From the NCBI GenBank assembly GCA_015064285.1, contig SVSN01000001.1, positions 1 to 64,000 on the forward strand: 64,000 nucleotides of DNA, given 5' to 3'. The stretch's first letter is position 1. Every line of letters begins with the position of its first letter. This document shows, piece after piece, positions 10,257 to 19,895 of the stretch. The notes below the pieces were generated by a model. That model had not been told where the DNA came from, searched no databases, and worked only from the letters and a program-made list of their open reading frames with translations. Source of the stretch: Oscillospiraceae bacterium. GTDB lineage: Bacteria; Bacillota; Clostridia; Oscillospirales; CAG-272. The position numbers and the translations under genes were made by a program.

Positions 10257-11162
10257 ATGCATAAAAAATTTCAAAATAATCCAAGACCCCTGCTTTTTTG
10301 TCTGGCGGTAATGTTTTTTCTGTGTATGCTGCTGCTGGCATTGTATCTGCTGGCGGAAAAAGAAAATGTTCTTCTGAAAACAGCCCGCTCGGAACAGTTT
10401 CTTACCCTTGCCGCCGGAGAAGCGGAAGCTGCTGCCGAAGCCTGGCGCAGAGAGGAACCCGTTGCGGAAGTATACCATCGCCTCAGCGCAGCCGCAGAGT
10501 ATCTTTCCATGGCTGCTCCCACGGAAGAAAACAGAACACTGATCGCACAGCTGCGGGATACCGGTGCCGTACTGCTGCAAAGCGGTACTTTGCCGGTGTC
10601 CATGCAGCTGTCCATGGATACACTGGCCGGGCATATAAACGGACTGACTGCTCCAGTTCCGGAAGAAAGTGAAGCCGGTGCGGAGAGCGAAAAAGAAAGC
10701 ACGCCTCTTCCCTGGGACAATCTTGCCGCGATTACACGCAGGGAGGGAGACACCATAGCGGAAACCATGACAGAGACCAAAAATACGCTGACCCCTGCGT
10801 CCGGAAAATATTTCATCTATACCTGCCGCAATGTATATGTAAAGCTGTCTCCCAAAGGCGGCATACCGCTGGAAATGGCTGTCTACACACCGGTAAAGTA
10901 TGAACCGTCATACAGTGTGGAAAAATGTACTTTCCGGAGCAGCCGGTTTCTGGAAAATCTCCTGCCCCTGTATCTGCGGGAAAAGACACCGGTTTCCACA
11001 ATACAGGAGGAAAACAGATTCCGGTTCGTCTACCCCTGCGGCAATATGCAGGTGCGGGTGGACGTCCGGCGGGATACCGGCAGGGTCATCGGACTGCAGA
11101 TGCTCCCCGGTCAAACAGAAGAACAGCCTGTTCCCGCAGGAATAGACTGCTCTTGTACATAG
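10257..11162 (+). CDS. Hypothetical membrane-anchored protein (loosely YpeB-like size and architecture)
   Basis: Single N-terminal TM (LLFCLAVMFFLCMLLLALYLL), Ala/Glu-rich helical region, then a soluble beta-rich domain. Confidence 0.5.
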   Translation: MHKKFQNNPRPLLFCLAVMFFLCMLLLALYLLAEKENVLLKTARSEQFLTLAAGEAEAAAEAWRREEPVAEVYHRLSAAAEYLSMAAPTEENRTLIAQLRDTGAVLLQSGTLPVSMQLSMDTLAGHINGLTAPVPEESEAGAESEKESTPLPWDNLAAITRREGDTIAETMTETKNTLTPASGKYFIYTCRNVYVKLSPKGGIPLEMAVYTPVKYEPSYSVEKCTFRSSRFLENLLPLYLREKTPVSTIQEENRFRFVYPCGNMQVRVDVRRDTGRVIGLQMLPGQTEEQPVPAGIDCSCT

Positions 11163-11171
11163 GGTGATATT

Positions 11172-14100
11172 TCAGGAAAAAGCAACCTGGAAGGCGTCCG
11201 TGTCGGTGCCGAAGAACATGATGTACGCTGCATCCACCGTATCGTCTTTGGGAACGGTGACAGTACCGCTGATGGTTATGGTGCCTGTACCGTTTTCGGT
11301 GACGGTTACGCCATCCTGAATTCCTGCCATATCCACAGGAACCAGCTTTTCCGGATCATACTGCACCGTAACAGAGAAGGGAACGGTCACATCTTTTTCG
11401 CCGTTTCCGGTGAAGACCAGCAGCGGCATGAATGTTCCTTCCGTCTGATGGGCAATGACCATCGAGGCTTTGGCGGAAAGCGCATCCGGTACGGTTGTAT
11501 CTTCCGGCGTTTCTTCCGTTTCGCCCTCTTCTGTTTCTTCTTCCCGTACCGTAATGGTACAGACAGCGGAATCGGTACCGTCAGAAACCGTGATCCGGCA
11601 GGTACCCGGCTTCAGTGCCAGCAGGAACAGGCCATCCATATCGTTGGCCACCTGCACTACCTGAGGCGCATCCACCTGATATTTCAGCATTCCGGTATGT
11701 TCTCCGGTATACTGAATGGTCAGGAAGGCACTGCCGCCCACATCCAGTTCCAGTTTTTCTTCGCTCAGGGACAGTACAGGCCCCGGCGCTTTTACGGTAA
11801 CGGTAAACTGTGCCTCCGCACCGCCGTATGTGACGGCTACAACAGCCTTGCCGGCTTTGGAGAAATCATAGAAGGTACGATATCCTTCCGTGATCCGACG
11901 GGTGTCGCCGTTGTCATATTCCGCCAGCAGGATCAGCCCGGTGGTGTCCAGTTTTTCTTCCGTGGTATATTCGGTTTTGTCCGGCAGAATCAGTACGGTC
12001 AGCAGTTCCACGACCGGCTCGCTGACAGAGACTCTGACGGTTGTGGAAATACCGCCGTAGAAAATCCTGATGGTGCCCTCGCCTGCCTTGCTCAGATCGC
12101 CGGAATAGGTGATATTTTCGTCCGGCCAGCTGACGGCAGTGGTCTTGCTGCCGCGTGTTACGGAAAGCTCCAGACCGGCCAGGTCGATGGTTTCCCCGAT
12201 CCGGTACGTGAGCTTATGCGGCTGGCTGACCACACGGATAGCCGTAACGCTTTCCTCTTCCACAGTGATGTAGAAGGTTGTGGTTTTGCCGCCATAAGTT
12301 ACTGTAACCGGTTTCCGGCCTGCAGTATTCAGATCACACTGAACGGACCAGCCGGAACGGACCGTCTGGGTGGTACCGTCTGCGTAATTGACTTTCAGTA
12401 CCATACCGCTGGTATTGATGCTGTCACCGGGATGATACAGGGTTTTGGTGGGCAGGGAATCCACCTGAATGGAGCGCACCGTTCTGTCGCGGACAGTAAC
12501 ATCAAAATACGTGGAAACGCCTTCGATCGTCACATTCACGCGGCTGGTACCTGCCTTGTCGAAGGAATAACTGGTGGTAAAGCCGGTGGTAAAGGTTTTG
12601 GTGGATCCGTCGCCGTAAGTGACCTTGATCTTGATGCCGGAGGGATCCAGTTTTTCCCTGGGTTCATACTGCAGTTTGGCAGGCATCGAAACCATTTCCG
12701 CTTTTACCGCTTTGTTGTTGATCACTTCCACAGAGAAAGAGGTTTTGCGCTGCCCGAAAGAAACGGCAACCGTTTTCCGTCCGGCTGTGGAAAAATCATA
12801 GGATACGGTAAATCCTTTTGAGACGATTTCCTCGCTCTTGTCCGCGTATACGACTTTCAGCGTCAGCCCGGTTGTATCCAGCTTTTCACCGACGGTATAA
12901 CTTGTTTTCTTAGGCTTGGTTGCCACGGAAACCGAAGAAACAGAGGGTTTCCCTTTGCTGACGATAAGCACCACGGAGGTGTCTTCCGCAATGAAATACT
13001 GCTTGTCATCACTGTATCCGGTGTATTGAATCCGCAGAACGGTTCCTGCAGCCTTGTCGCTGTATTCTTCCTGAACTGTACAGGAAAGACCGGCTTTCTG
13101 CAGGGCATTCTGCATCTTTGTCTTGTCGGCGGCAATCGATTTTGCGATGGTTATGTAGTTCTTTTCTTGTTCCGCTTCGGTCAGATGAACCAGATACAGG
13201 AAGATTTTTCCGTCTTTTTCCCCCTGTACAAGGGTGCTGCCTGCTTTTTTGCCGGTCATCAGTCCTTTTTCGGAAAGGGAGACCATGGTTTCATCGGTAT
13301 ACCAGTTTGTTCCGGTATCCGGGGCGTCTCCCAGTGCCGGAAGGGAGATTTTTTCTCCGATCGTACCATTGACAACCGTGGGAAGACGCTTGTCATAGAT
13401 AACCTGAATGGCCAGCACGGCAGTCTGTCCGCCCGCTGAGGCGCTGACAACAGCAGAACCGGGGGCGAATGCTGTTACAACACCGCTGTCCGATACGGAA
13501 ACCATGTCAGGACTGGTGGAGTAGTATACCGTGTCGGAACGGCCGCTTACATCCATGGTGCAGGTGTCACCCACGGCAAGCTCCACTTCCGACTGTTCGC
13601 TGCGGATCGGAGGCCCGCTGTCCCAGGTTCCTTCTCCGCTGATCGTCAGCGTTACGGTCTCTCCATAAGCTATGCTTTCACCCGGTGCGGGTACCTGTTC
13701 GGTGATCAGACCGGTCAGCACATGAGAGTTCAGGGCATATTCCACAGTATAGGACACTCCGCACCCGTACAGAGCTTTTTCCGCTTCTGTCAGCGTCATA
13801 AACCGTACATCCGGTACATGACTGACAGCAGGGCCAAGGCTGACAACCACGAAGCAGGGGGAATCTTCCGGATAAGCCGCTCCTGCTGCCGGATATTGGG
13901 AAATGATCTCCCCGGCAGGCTTGTCGGATACGATCCTGTCACTGATCAGTATGGGATGACCGGAAATCTGCGCAGCATATGCCTGCCCGGTCAGATCCGG
14001 CATGATCCCCGATTTCCCCGGAGAAAAAGAAGCCGGATTTTCCGCCACCGTCAGAGTGACCAGCGAAGATTTTGCAATGATCCCGGCGGCCGGAGACTGT

Positions 14101-15086
14101 TCCAGCACCATACCGTGAGGCGCATCGGCGGTTTTCTGCCATTGGATAGTCACCTGCCCCTGAACAAGCCCGGCGGCGTTGGTGAATGGAGTACGGTTCA
14201 GCAAAGCCGCAGCACCGTCTGCCGTCATTCCGACCATATCCGGCATGACATAGGTGGGGGTATACCCGTTGATCAGCAGCCGGAAACTGTTTTTCTCCGA
14301 CTCCTCGGCAATAACGGTACCCGGTGCATAACTGTCATTGTTTCCGCGGCCGATCACCAGCCAGTCATCCTCTGTGACAGATGCAATTTCTGTGTAGGGA
14401 ACACCCAGCAGCGAATCGGTGTCGCCGGGCAGATCGGTCATCCGGAACAGGGATGTGAGAAACACAATGCAGCAAAACAGCAGCAGAATAATGCCGGCCG
14501 CCAGTACACCCAGAAGCAGCTTCACACTGGGGCCGTTGTTTTCCCCTTCTTCCGGCACAGCGGTGGGGGGCTCCTGCGGTTTTGCGGCAGACGCCGGAAC
14601 CGGTACAGTTTCCGTTTGCGGCTTGTCAGGGGGAGTAACAGCAGAGACGGACGCGGTTTCTGTATGGAACAGTCCCTCCACGATTCTGGTCTGTTCCGCA
14701 TCCGCTTCGGCATGATCCGGTACCACAACCCCTGCGGCAGGAACCGCCGTGTTGTTTTGGGGAGCGACATGTACCAGGTATGCCGTACCGTTGGCAGTGA
14801 GAACGTCGTAAATATTGGAATCGGCGCTGTGCATACGGTTGCTGCCGTCTGCCAGAAGCCGCATCAGCTTCTCCTGAAAGGCTGCTGTACCACGGACTGT
14901 CGTTTCTCCGGAATTCCGTTGCAGCTCACAGTCCGCCGGCAGGTATTCCAGAATCTCTACCATCATCCGCAGCTTTTTGTCAAATGCCGTATATACAATT
15001 CCGCCGGCAGTGGTTCTGGAGACCGCACCCAGCATGTAGCGGCCTTCCAGCACATACCCTTCCGGCAGGGGAACAGGACGAACCAT
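11172..15086 (-). CDS. Membrane surface protein: degenerate kinase N-lobe, TM helix, PASTA repeats, Big_2-like domain, about 5 Big_3-like Ig repeats
   Basis: N-term LPEGYVLEGRYMLGAVSRTTAGGIVYTAFDKKLRMMVEILEYLPADCEL; TM LLLGVLAAGIILLLFCCIVFL; PASTA (MPDMVGMTADGAAALL, MPDLTGQAYAAQI, VPDVRFMTLTEAEKAL); repeated KL-Y--GEKLDTTGL-L-V-Y-DG----V--G---SYDFSTAGRK-V-V-YG---T-F-V-V. Confidence 0.85.
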   Translation of the reverse strand: MVRPVPLPEGYVLEGRYMLGAVSRTTAGGIVYTAFDKKLRMMVEILEYLPADCELQRNSGETTVRGTAAFQEKLMRLLADGSNRMHSADSNIYDVLTANGTAYLVHVAPQNNTAVPAAGVVVPDHAEADAEQTRIVEGLFHTETASVSAVTPPDKPQTETVPVPASAAKPQEPPTAVPEEGENNGPSVKLLLGVLAAGIILLLFCCIVFLTSLFRMTDLPGDTDSLLGVPYTEIASVTEDDWLVIGRGNNDSYAPGTVIAEESEKNSFRLLINGYTPTYVMPDMVGMTADGAAALLNRTPFTNAAGLVQGQVTIQWQKTADAPHGMVLEQSPAAGIIAKSSLVTLTVAENPASFSPGKSGIMPDLTGQAYAAQISGHPILISDRIVSDKPAGEIISQYPAAGAAYPEDSPCFVVVSLGPAVSHVPDVRFMTLTEAEKALYGCGVSYTVEYALNSHVLTGLITEQVPAPGESIAYGETVTLTISGEGTWDSGPPIRSEQSEVELAVGDTCTMDVSGRSDTVYYSTSPDMVSVSDSGVVTAFAPGSAVVSASAGGQTAVLAIQVIYDKRLPTVVNGTIGEKISLPALGDAPDTGTNWYTDETMVSLSEKGLMTGKKAGSTLVQGEKDGKIFLYLVHLTEAEQEKNYITIAKSIAADKTKMQNALQKAGLSCTVQEEYSDKAAGTVLRIQYTGYSDDKQYFIAEDTSVVLIVSKGKPSVSSVSVATKPKKTSYTVGEKLDTTGLTLKVVYADKSEEIVSKGFTVSYDFSTAGRKTVAVSFGQRKTSFSVEVINNKAVKAEMVSMPAKLQYEPREKLDPSGIKIKVTYGDGSTKTFTTGFTTSYSFDKAGTSRVNVTIEGVSTYFDVTVRDRTVRSIQVDSLPTKTLYHPGDSINTSGMVLKVNYADGTTQTVRSGWSVQCDLNTAGRKPVTVTYGGKTTTFYITVEEESVTAIRVVSQPHKLTYRIGETIDLAGLELSVTRGSKTTAVSWPDENITYSGDLSKAGEGTIRIFYGGISTTVRVSVSEPVVELLTVLILPDKTEYTTEEKLDTTGLILLAEYDNGDTRRITEGYRTFYDFSKAGKAVVAVTYGGAEAQFTVTVKAPGPVLSLSEEKLELDVGGSAFLTIQYTGEHTGMLKYQVDAPQVVQVANDMDGLFLLALKPGTCRITVSDGTDSAVCTITVREEETEEGETEETPEDTTVPDALSAKASMVIAHQTEGTFMPLLVFTGNGEKDVTVPFSVTVQYDPEKLVPVDMAGIQDGVTVTENGTGTITISGTVTVPKDDTVDAAYIMFFGTDTDAFQVAFS

Positions 15087-15268
15087 TGATGTACCTCCTC
15101 TGTTGAGAATGAGTCCTTCTTTATAATATATCAGACGACACAGCAGGCAAAAAGTTCATGCGAATCGCCCGGAATGAAAAAATTCATAGAATAAAAACAG
15201 ATCTTTCACAATTAACGCCGGAGGCAAAGAAGCTGCCGCAGTTCGGAAAAACACGGCAGCCTGCAGAA

Positions 15269-15562
15269 CTATTGGTTTTCACAGGGAACAAAACGATATT
15301 CCTGGCGGATGTCCGGATATTTTTCCCGGTCTACCGGAGAAAGAAACATATCCAGAGGGCGGGCATACATTTTTCGGCTGCCGTAAAGGGCGCGGTACAC
15401 CATCAGCTCCTGTCCGGATTCCGTGTCCTCCGCAATACCGATGATCTCGTATAAATACTGCATGGGTTCTGCTGACAGCATAGCGGCATCCAGTGTTTCC
15501 CGTTTGAAATGCTGTGCTATGCAGCCGGGGGTAAAAACAGAGCGATCCTGTAAATCAGACAT
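15269..15562 (-). CDS. DUF1653-like protein
   Basis: [60 protein letters not shown] matches the YEV.GIA.HSETGE.LVVYRALYG pattern. Confidence 0.75.
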   Translation of the reverse strand: MSDLQDRSVFTPGCIAQHFKRETLDAAMLSAEPMQYLYEIIGIAEDTESGQELMVYRALYGSRKMYARPLDMFLSPVDREKYPDIRQEYRFVPCENQ

Positions 15563-17054
15563 TGTCGTCCTCCGTATCTTCTCTGGCCCAGTCCAGGGCA
15601 CGTTCTACAGCCTTATGCCAGCCGCGAAGCAGTTTTCTTCTGTCTGTTTCCTCCATCCGGGGCAGGAACTGCCGGTCACAAATTGCGTGCTGCAGCAGTT
15701 CTTCCTTGTTTTTCCACACTCCTGTGGTCAGCCCGGCCAGATAAGCAGCTCCCAGTGCGGTGGATTCCCGGTTCACAGGACGGATAATCTGCATCCCGCA
15801 GATGTCAGCCTGGAACTGCATCAGGAAATTATCCCGACAGGCACCGCCGTCTACCCGCAGGGAACGCATGGTGCCGCCGTCCTGTTCCATGGCTTTCACC
15901 AGATCCGCACACTGGTACGCAATGGCTTCTTCCGCCGCACGGATGATGTGCTCCCGTTTTGTCCCCCGTGTGATACCCACCAGGGTGCCGCGTGCATACA
16001 TATCCCACCAGGGCGAACCAAGACCGGTGAAGGCAGGTACAAGATACACGCCGCCGGTGTTGTCCACTTTGGTGGCGAGATATTCCGCGTCACGGCTGTC
16101 CGAGAAAAGCCGCAGTTCATCCCGCAGCCATTGGATCACGGAACCGCCGCAGAAAACGCTGCCTTCCAGTGCGTAGGGAACTTCTTCTCCTGCCAGACCG
16201 GCGGCGATGGTTGTGATCAGTCCGTTGGTGCTTTCCACAGGTGTATTTCCCGTATGCATCAGCAGAAAACAGCCGGTTCCGTAGGTGTTTTTGGCTTCTC
16301 CGGCGGCAAAACAGGTCTGGCCGAACAGAGCTGCCTGCTGGTCTCCGGCGATTCCGGCTACGGGAATTTCTCTGCCGGAAAGGTTGGCATACCCGAATAT
16401 GGTTCCGGAAGGCTCTACCTGGGGCAGCATACAGCGGGGAATGCGGAAAATCTCCAGCAGCTTTTCATCCCAGGACAGCGTATGAATGTTATACAGCATG
16501 GTACGGCTGGCATTGGTGCGGTCCGTTTTATGTTCGCCTGTCAGTTTCCAGAGAAGCCAGGTGTCCACAGTACCGAACAGGGCACGGCCTTCCTCCGCCA
16601 TGGTGCGTACACCGGGTACGTTGTCCAGGATCCATGCCAGCTTTGTGGCGGAAAAATAAGCGTCCGGCAGAAGTCCGGTTTTGGCCCGGATCTTTTCCGA
16701 CAGACCTGCCTGCTTCAGTCCATCCACTGCTTCCGCGGTACGTCGGCATTGCCAGACAATGGCAGGCGCCAGAGGACGGCCGGTTTCCTTGTCCCAGACG
16801 ATGGTGGTCTCCCGCTGGTTGGTGATCCCGATGGCGGCAATGTCTTCCATATCCACGCCGGAAGCGGCAATCACCTCAGAAAGTACACCGTATTGGGACG
16901 ACCAGATTTCCATGGCGTCATGCTCCACCCATCCTTCTTTGGGATAGTGCTGGGTGAATTCCCGCTGACGCATGGCGAGTATGGTTCCCGTTTCATCAAA
17001 CAGAATGGCACGGCTGGATGTGGTTCCCTGATCCAGCGCCAGAATCTTCGGCAT
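15555..17054 (-). CDS. glpK: Glycerol kinase
   Basis: [58 protein letters not shown]. Confidence 0.97.
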   Translation of the reverse strand: MPKILALDQGTTSSRAILFDETGTILAMRQREFTQHYPKEGWVEHDAMEIWSSQYGVLSEVIAASGVDMEDIAAIGITNQRETTIVWDKETGRPLAPAIVWQCRRTAEAVDGLKQAGLSEKIRAKTGLLPDAYFSATKLAWILDNVPGVRTMAEEGRALFGTVDTWLLWKLTGEHKTDRTNASRTMLYNIHTLSWDEKLLEIFRIPRCMLPQVEPSGTIFGYANLSGREIPVAGIAGDQQAALFGQTCFAAGEAKNTYGTGCFLLMHTGNTPVESTNGLITTIAAGLAGEEVPYALEGSVFCGGSVIQWLRDELRLFSDSRDAEYLATKVDNTGGVYLVPAFTGLGSPWWDMYARGTLVGITRGTKREHIIRAAEEAIAYQCADLVKAMEQDGGTMRSLRVDGGACRDNFLMQFQADICGMQIIRPVNRESTALGAAYLAGLTTGVWKNKEELLQHAICDRQFLPRMEETDRRKLLRGWHKAVERALDWAREDTEDDNV

Positions 17055-17164
17055 ACTGTTACCTCACGTTCCGTTGTTTTTTATCAGTATACCATAAATG
17101 ATCGGGGTTGACAAGAGAAATATTACTATATGCCATGTAAAATTACAGAAATACATAAACATAC

Positions 17165-17194
17165 TTGACAAAACCGAATGGAATATAGTAGAAT
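17165..17194 (+). promoter_or_regulatory. Sigma-70-type promoter (TTGACA-18-TAGAAT) for the aldo/keto reductase
   Basis: TTGACA at 17165-17170, TAGAAT at 17189-17194. Confidence 0.6.
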
Positions 17195-17248
17195 ATCTCT
17201 GTTAAGATATTCTAAAAATACTTTACGACAAGACAGGAGTACCTTATT

Positions 17249-18382
17249 ATGAAAATGCGGAAATTGGAAAAACTGGGGATTGAAGTATCTGCTTTCGGGA
17301 TCGGCTGCATGCGTTTTCCCATGACGACTGTGGACGGCGTGGAAATGGTAGACGAAAGTATCTCCACGCCCGCTATCCGGTATGCCATTGACCACGGTGT
17401 CAACTATGTGGATACCGCATATGTATATTCCAATCAGAAAAACGAAACCATGCTGGGACATGCCCTGCGGGACGGCTACAGAGAAAAAGTATATGTGGCT
17501 ACCAAGCTGCCCACCTGGGCCTGCAATACCAGAGAAGATATGGACCGGATCCTGGACGAATCTCTCGCCAGACTGGAAACCGACTATATTGATTTCTATC
17601 TGATCCATGCGCTGAACAAAGACAGCTGGAAAAAGGTCTATGACCTGGGCGTACTGGAATTCCTGGATGCTGCCAAAGCTTCCGGAAAGATCAAATACGC
17701 CTGCTTCTCCTTCCACGATAATTTTGATACCTTCAAGACAATCCTGGACGCCTACGACTGGGATATGTGCCAGATCCAGTTCAACTTCATGGATGTGGAA
17801 AACCAGGCAGGTCTGAAGGGACTGAAGCTGGCCGGGGAACGGGGGATTCCCGTTGTCATTATGGAAGGGCTTCTGGGCGGCAAGCTGGCCAACGCACCGG
17901 ATAATGTACAGGCTCTGTATGACAGCTGGCCGGAAAAGCGTTCTCCCGTGGAATGGGCTTTCCGCTGGCTGTGCAATTTCCCGGAAGTGGCAACGGTGCT
18001 TTCCGGCGTAACGAATCTGGATATGACCAAAGCCAATCTGGACATTTTCGACCGGTGCGAAGTGGGCTGCATGAGCGCGGAAGAGCTGGCTCTGATCGAC
18101 AAGGTGCGGGAAGCATACCACAGCCGTACCAAAATCGGCTGCACCGGATGCCGGTACTGCATGCCCTGTCCCAACGAAGTGGATATCCCCGGTATTTTCT
18201 CCACCTGGAATGATCTGAACCTGTATGGTCAGAAGCTGGCAGGCAGCCGCCGGTACGCCAGAAAGCTGGATGAGGGACATGGTGCGGATAAATGTATCGA
18301 GTGCGGCGCGTGTGAAGGCGTATGTCCGCAGCAGCTTTCCATTATCGAAGCCCTGAAACAGGCCCACAGTGAAATGATTTGA
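17249..18382 (+). CDS. Aldo/keto reductase with C-terminal [4Fe-4S] ferredoxin-like motif
   Basis: GIGCMRFPMTTVDG, YVDTAYVYSNQKNETMLGHAL; CTGCRYCMPCPNEVDIPGIF and CIECGACEGVCPQQL. Confidence 0.92.
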   Translation: MKMRKLEKLGIEVSAFGIGCMRFPMTTVDGVEMVDESISTPAIRYAIDHGVNYVDTAYVYSNQKNETMLGHALRDGYREKVYVATKLPTWACNTREDMDRILDESLARLETDYIDFYLIHALNKDSWKKVYDLGVLEFLDAAKASGKIKYACFSFHDNFDTFKTILDAYDWDMCQIQFNFMDVENQAGLKGLKLAGERGIPVVIMEGLLGGKLANAPDNVQALYDSWPEKRSPVEWAFRWLCNFPEVATVLSGVTNLDMTKANLDIFDRCEVGCMSAEELALIDKVREAYHSRTKIGCTGCRYCMPCPNEVDIPGIFSTWNDLNLYGQKLAGSRRYARKLDEGHGADKCIECGACEGVCPQQLSIIEALKQAHSEMI

Positions 18383-18513
18383 ACAGGTGGTTTTCGTAAC
18401 AGATTTGTAAACATTAAGCGAAAAAGCGTGACAGGACTGCAGGAATATGATATAATAACAAAGTTGGGATCGGAAAAATCCGGTTCATATCTGAATAAAG
18501 GATGAAACATACA

Positions 18514-19620
18514 ATGAACAAGAAACTTGCCTGCTTCCTGTTGGCGGCTGTTCTGACGGCTGCTGCAACCGGCTGCTCCAAAGGGGACGACACGATTACT
18601 GCCGACAGCATAGAAACCGGGTTCCTGAACACAGACGGATTTGATTATGAAAGCGCTGATCTGTCCCAGTATGTGGTTCTCGGCACATATGAAGGTCTTT
18701 CTGCCGATCTGGCAAAAGTCAATGTTACCGAAGCGGAACTGGATTCCGAAATCGACAACCTCCTGTCCTCCTATGGCTACTATGAAGAATTCACGGATCG
18801 TCAGGTGCAGGAAGGGGATACCGTCCGGGCAGACTACACCGGATATCTGAACGGTGTGCCTTTTGAAGGCGGTGCCGCAACGGACCAGGAAATCACCGCT
18901 GCTTCCGGAACCGGATATATTGACGGTTTTGCGGAAGCCTTTATCGGCCAGATGACCGGCGTGGAATTTTCCTTTGACGTGACTTTCCCGAAAGACTACG
19001 GCAACGCAGAAATGGCCGGTAAGGAAGTTACCTTTGTCTGCACGGCACACGCGGTTCTGGGGGATGAATATATCATTCCGGAACTGACGGATGCTTTTGT
19101 CAAAGATACTTTCGGTTACAATAACGTGGAAGAATTCCGCATTCTGTTCCGGGATACAGTGGAAGAACAGAGAGCTTACGAAAACGAAAGCGCTATGTAT
19201 TCCAGCCTGTGGACACAGATCGTGGAAGGCAGTACCGTTCTGAAGTATCCCGACGGGGAAGTGGATCGGCTGTATAACGAATCCAAGGCTATGTATCAGT
19301 ATTACGCGGAAATGTATGGTGTGGAATACGATGTGTTCCTGGCCAATTACGTAGGTGTGACCGATGAACAGCTGAAGAGCGATTCGGAACTTTATGTCAA
19401 GGAAGACCTGATCCTGTATGCCCTGATCGAAGCGCTGGATACCGAGCTGACCGAGGAAGAATACAACACCGGCCGCACGTTCCTTGCGAGAATGTACGGG
19501 ATGACCGAAGAAGAATTTGTTTCGTATTACGGAGAAGAAACCATCCGCGCGACCCTGAACTGGGAAGACGTTATGAAAACGGTTGCCTCCAAGTCCAATA
19601 TCAAAGAAGTAAACGCATAA
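18514..19620 (+). CDS. FKBP/trigger-factor-like peptidyl-prolyl isomerase lipoprotein
   Basis: Lipobox LTAAATGCS; VQEGDTVRADYTGYLNGVPFEGGAA, GSGYIDGFAEAFIGQMTGVEFSFDVTFPKDYGNAEMAGKEVTFVC-type FKBP; trigger-factor-like C-terminal helices. Confidence 0.82.
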   Translation: MNKKLACFLLAAVLTAAATGCSKGDDTITADSIETGFLNTDGFDYESADLSQYVVLGTYEGLSADLAKVNVTEAELDSEIDNLLSSYGYYEEFTDRQVQEGDTVRADYTGYLNGVPFEGGAATDQEITAASGTGYIDGFAEAFIGQMTGVEFSFDVTFPKDYGNAEMAGKEVTFVCTAHAVLGDEYIIPELTDAFVKDTFGYNNVEEFRILFRDTVEEQRAYENESAMYSSLWTQIVEGSTVLKYPDGEVDRLYNESKAMYQYYAEMYGVEYDVFLANYVGVTDEQLKSDSELYVKEDLILYALIEALDTELTEEEYNTGRTFLARMYGMTEEEFVSYYGEETIRATLNWEDVMKTVASKSNIKEVNA

Positions 19621-19624
19621 ATAC

Positions 19625-19679
19625 AGTATAGCATATGTTCCCTCTTGACAGGAGCGGGAATATGTGCTATACTTTTTTT
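19625..19679 (+). terminator. Intrinsic terminator of the PPIase lipoprotein gene (18-bp stem counting G-U, plus T7)
   Basis: AGTATAGCATATGTTCCC (19625-19642) pairs with GGGAATATGTGCTATACT (19656-19673), followed by TTTTTTT. Confidence 0.85.
19645..19673 (+). promoter_or_regulatory. Sigma-70-type promoter for the ABC-F leader (TTGACA-17-TATACT), embedded in the terminator hairpin
   Basis: TTGACA 19645-19650, 17-nt spacer, TATACT 19668-19673. Confidence 0.65.
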
Positions 19680-19875
19680 ATCCGATAACAGAAATGAGGG
19701 AGAAAATGCACATCTGAATCCTGTAAGCAAAACGAGGAAATATGCCCCCCGGCGGGACGTTTTGTTTGCGCGGAATCAGATGGATGTTTCGGCCCTTTTT
19801 GTTTTGCAAAAACAGATTGGAGCGGCAGTCCGTGATTTCGCTGTGTCTTCCGGCGGGAAACGGACTTTTTGTTTT
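19680..19875 (+). promoter_or_regulatory. Ribosome-mediated transcription attenuator leader of the ABC-F gene
   Basis: uORF ATG CAC ATC TGA (19706-19717); 19711-19721 pairs with 19772-19782; alternative pairing 19770-19778 with 19833-19841; terminator AGTCCGT/ACGGACT (19827-19833/19860-19866) followed by TTTTTGTTTTT. Confidence 0.7.
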
Positions 19876-19895
19876 TGGAAAGAAGGAATGAGGAT

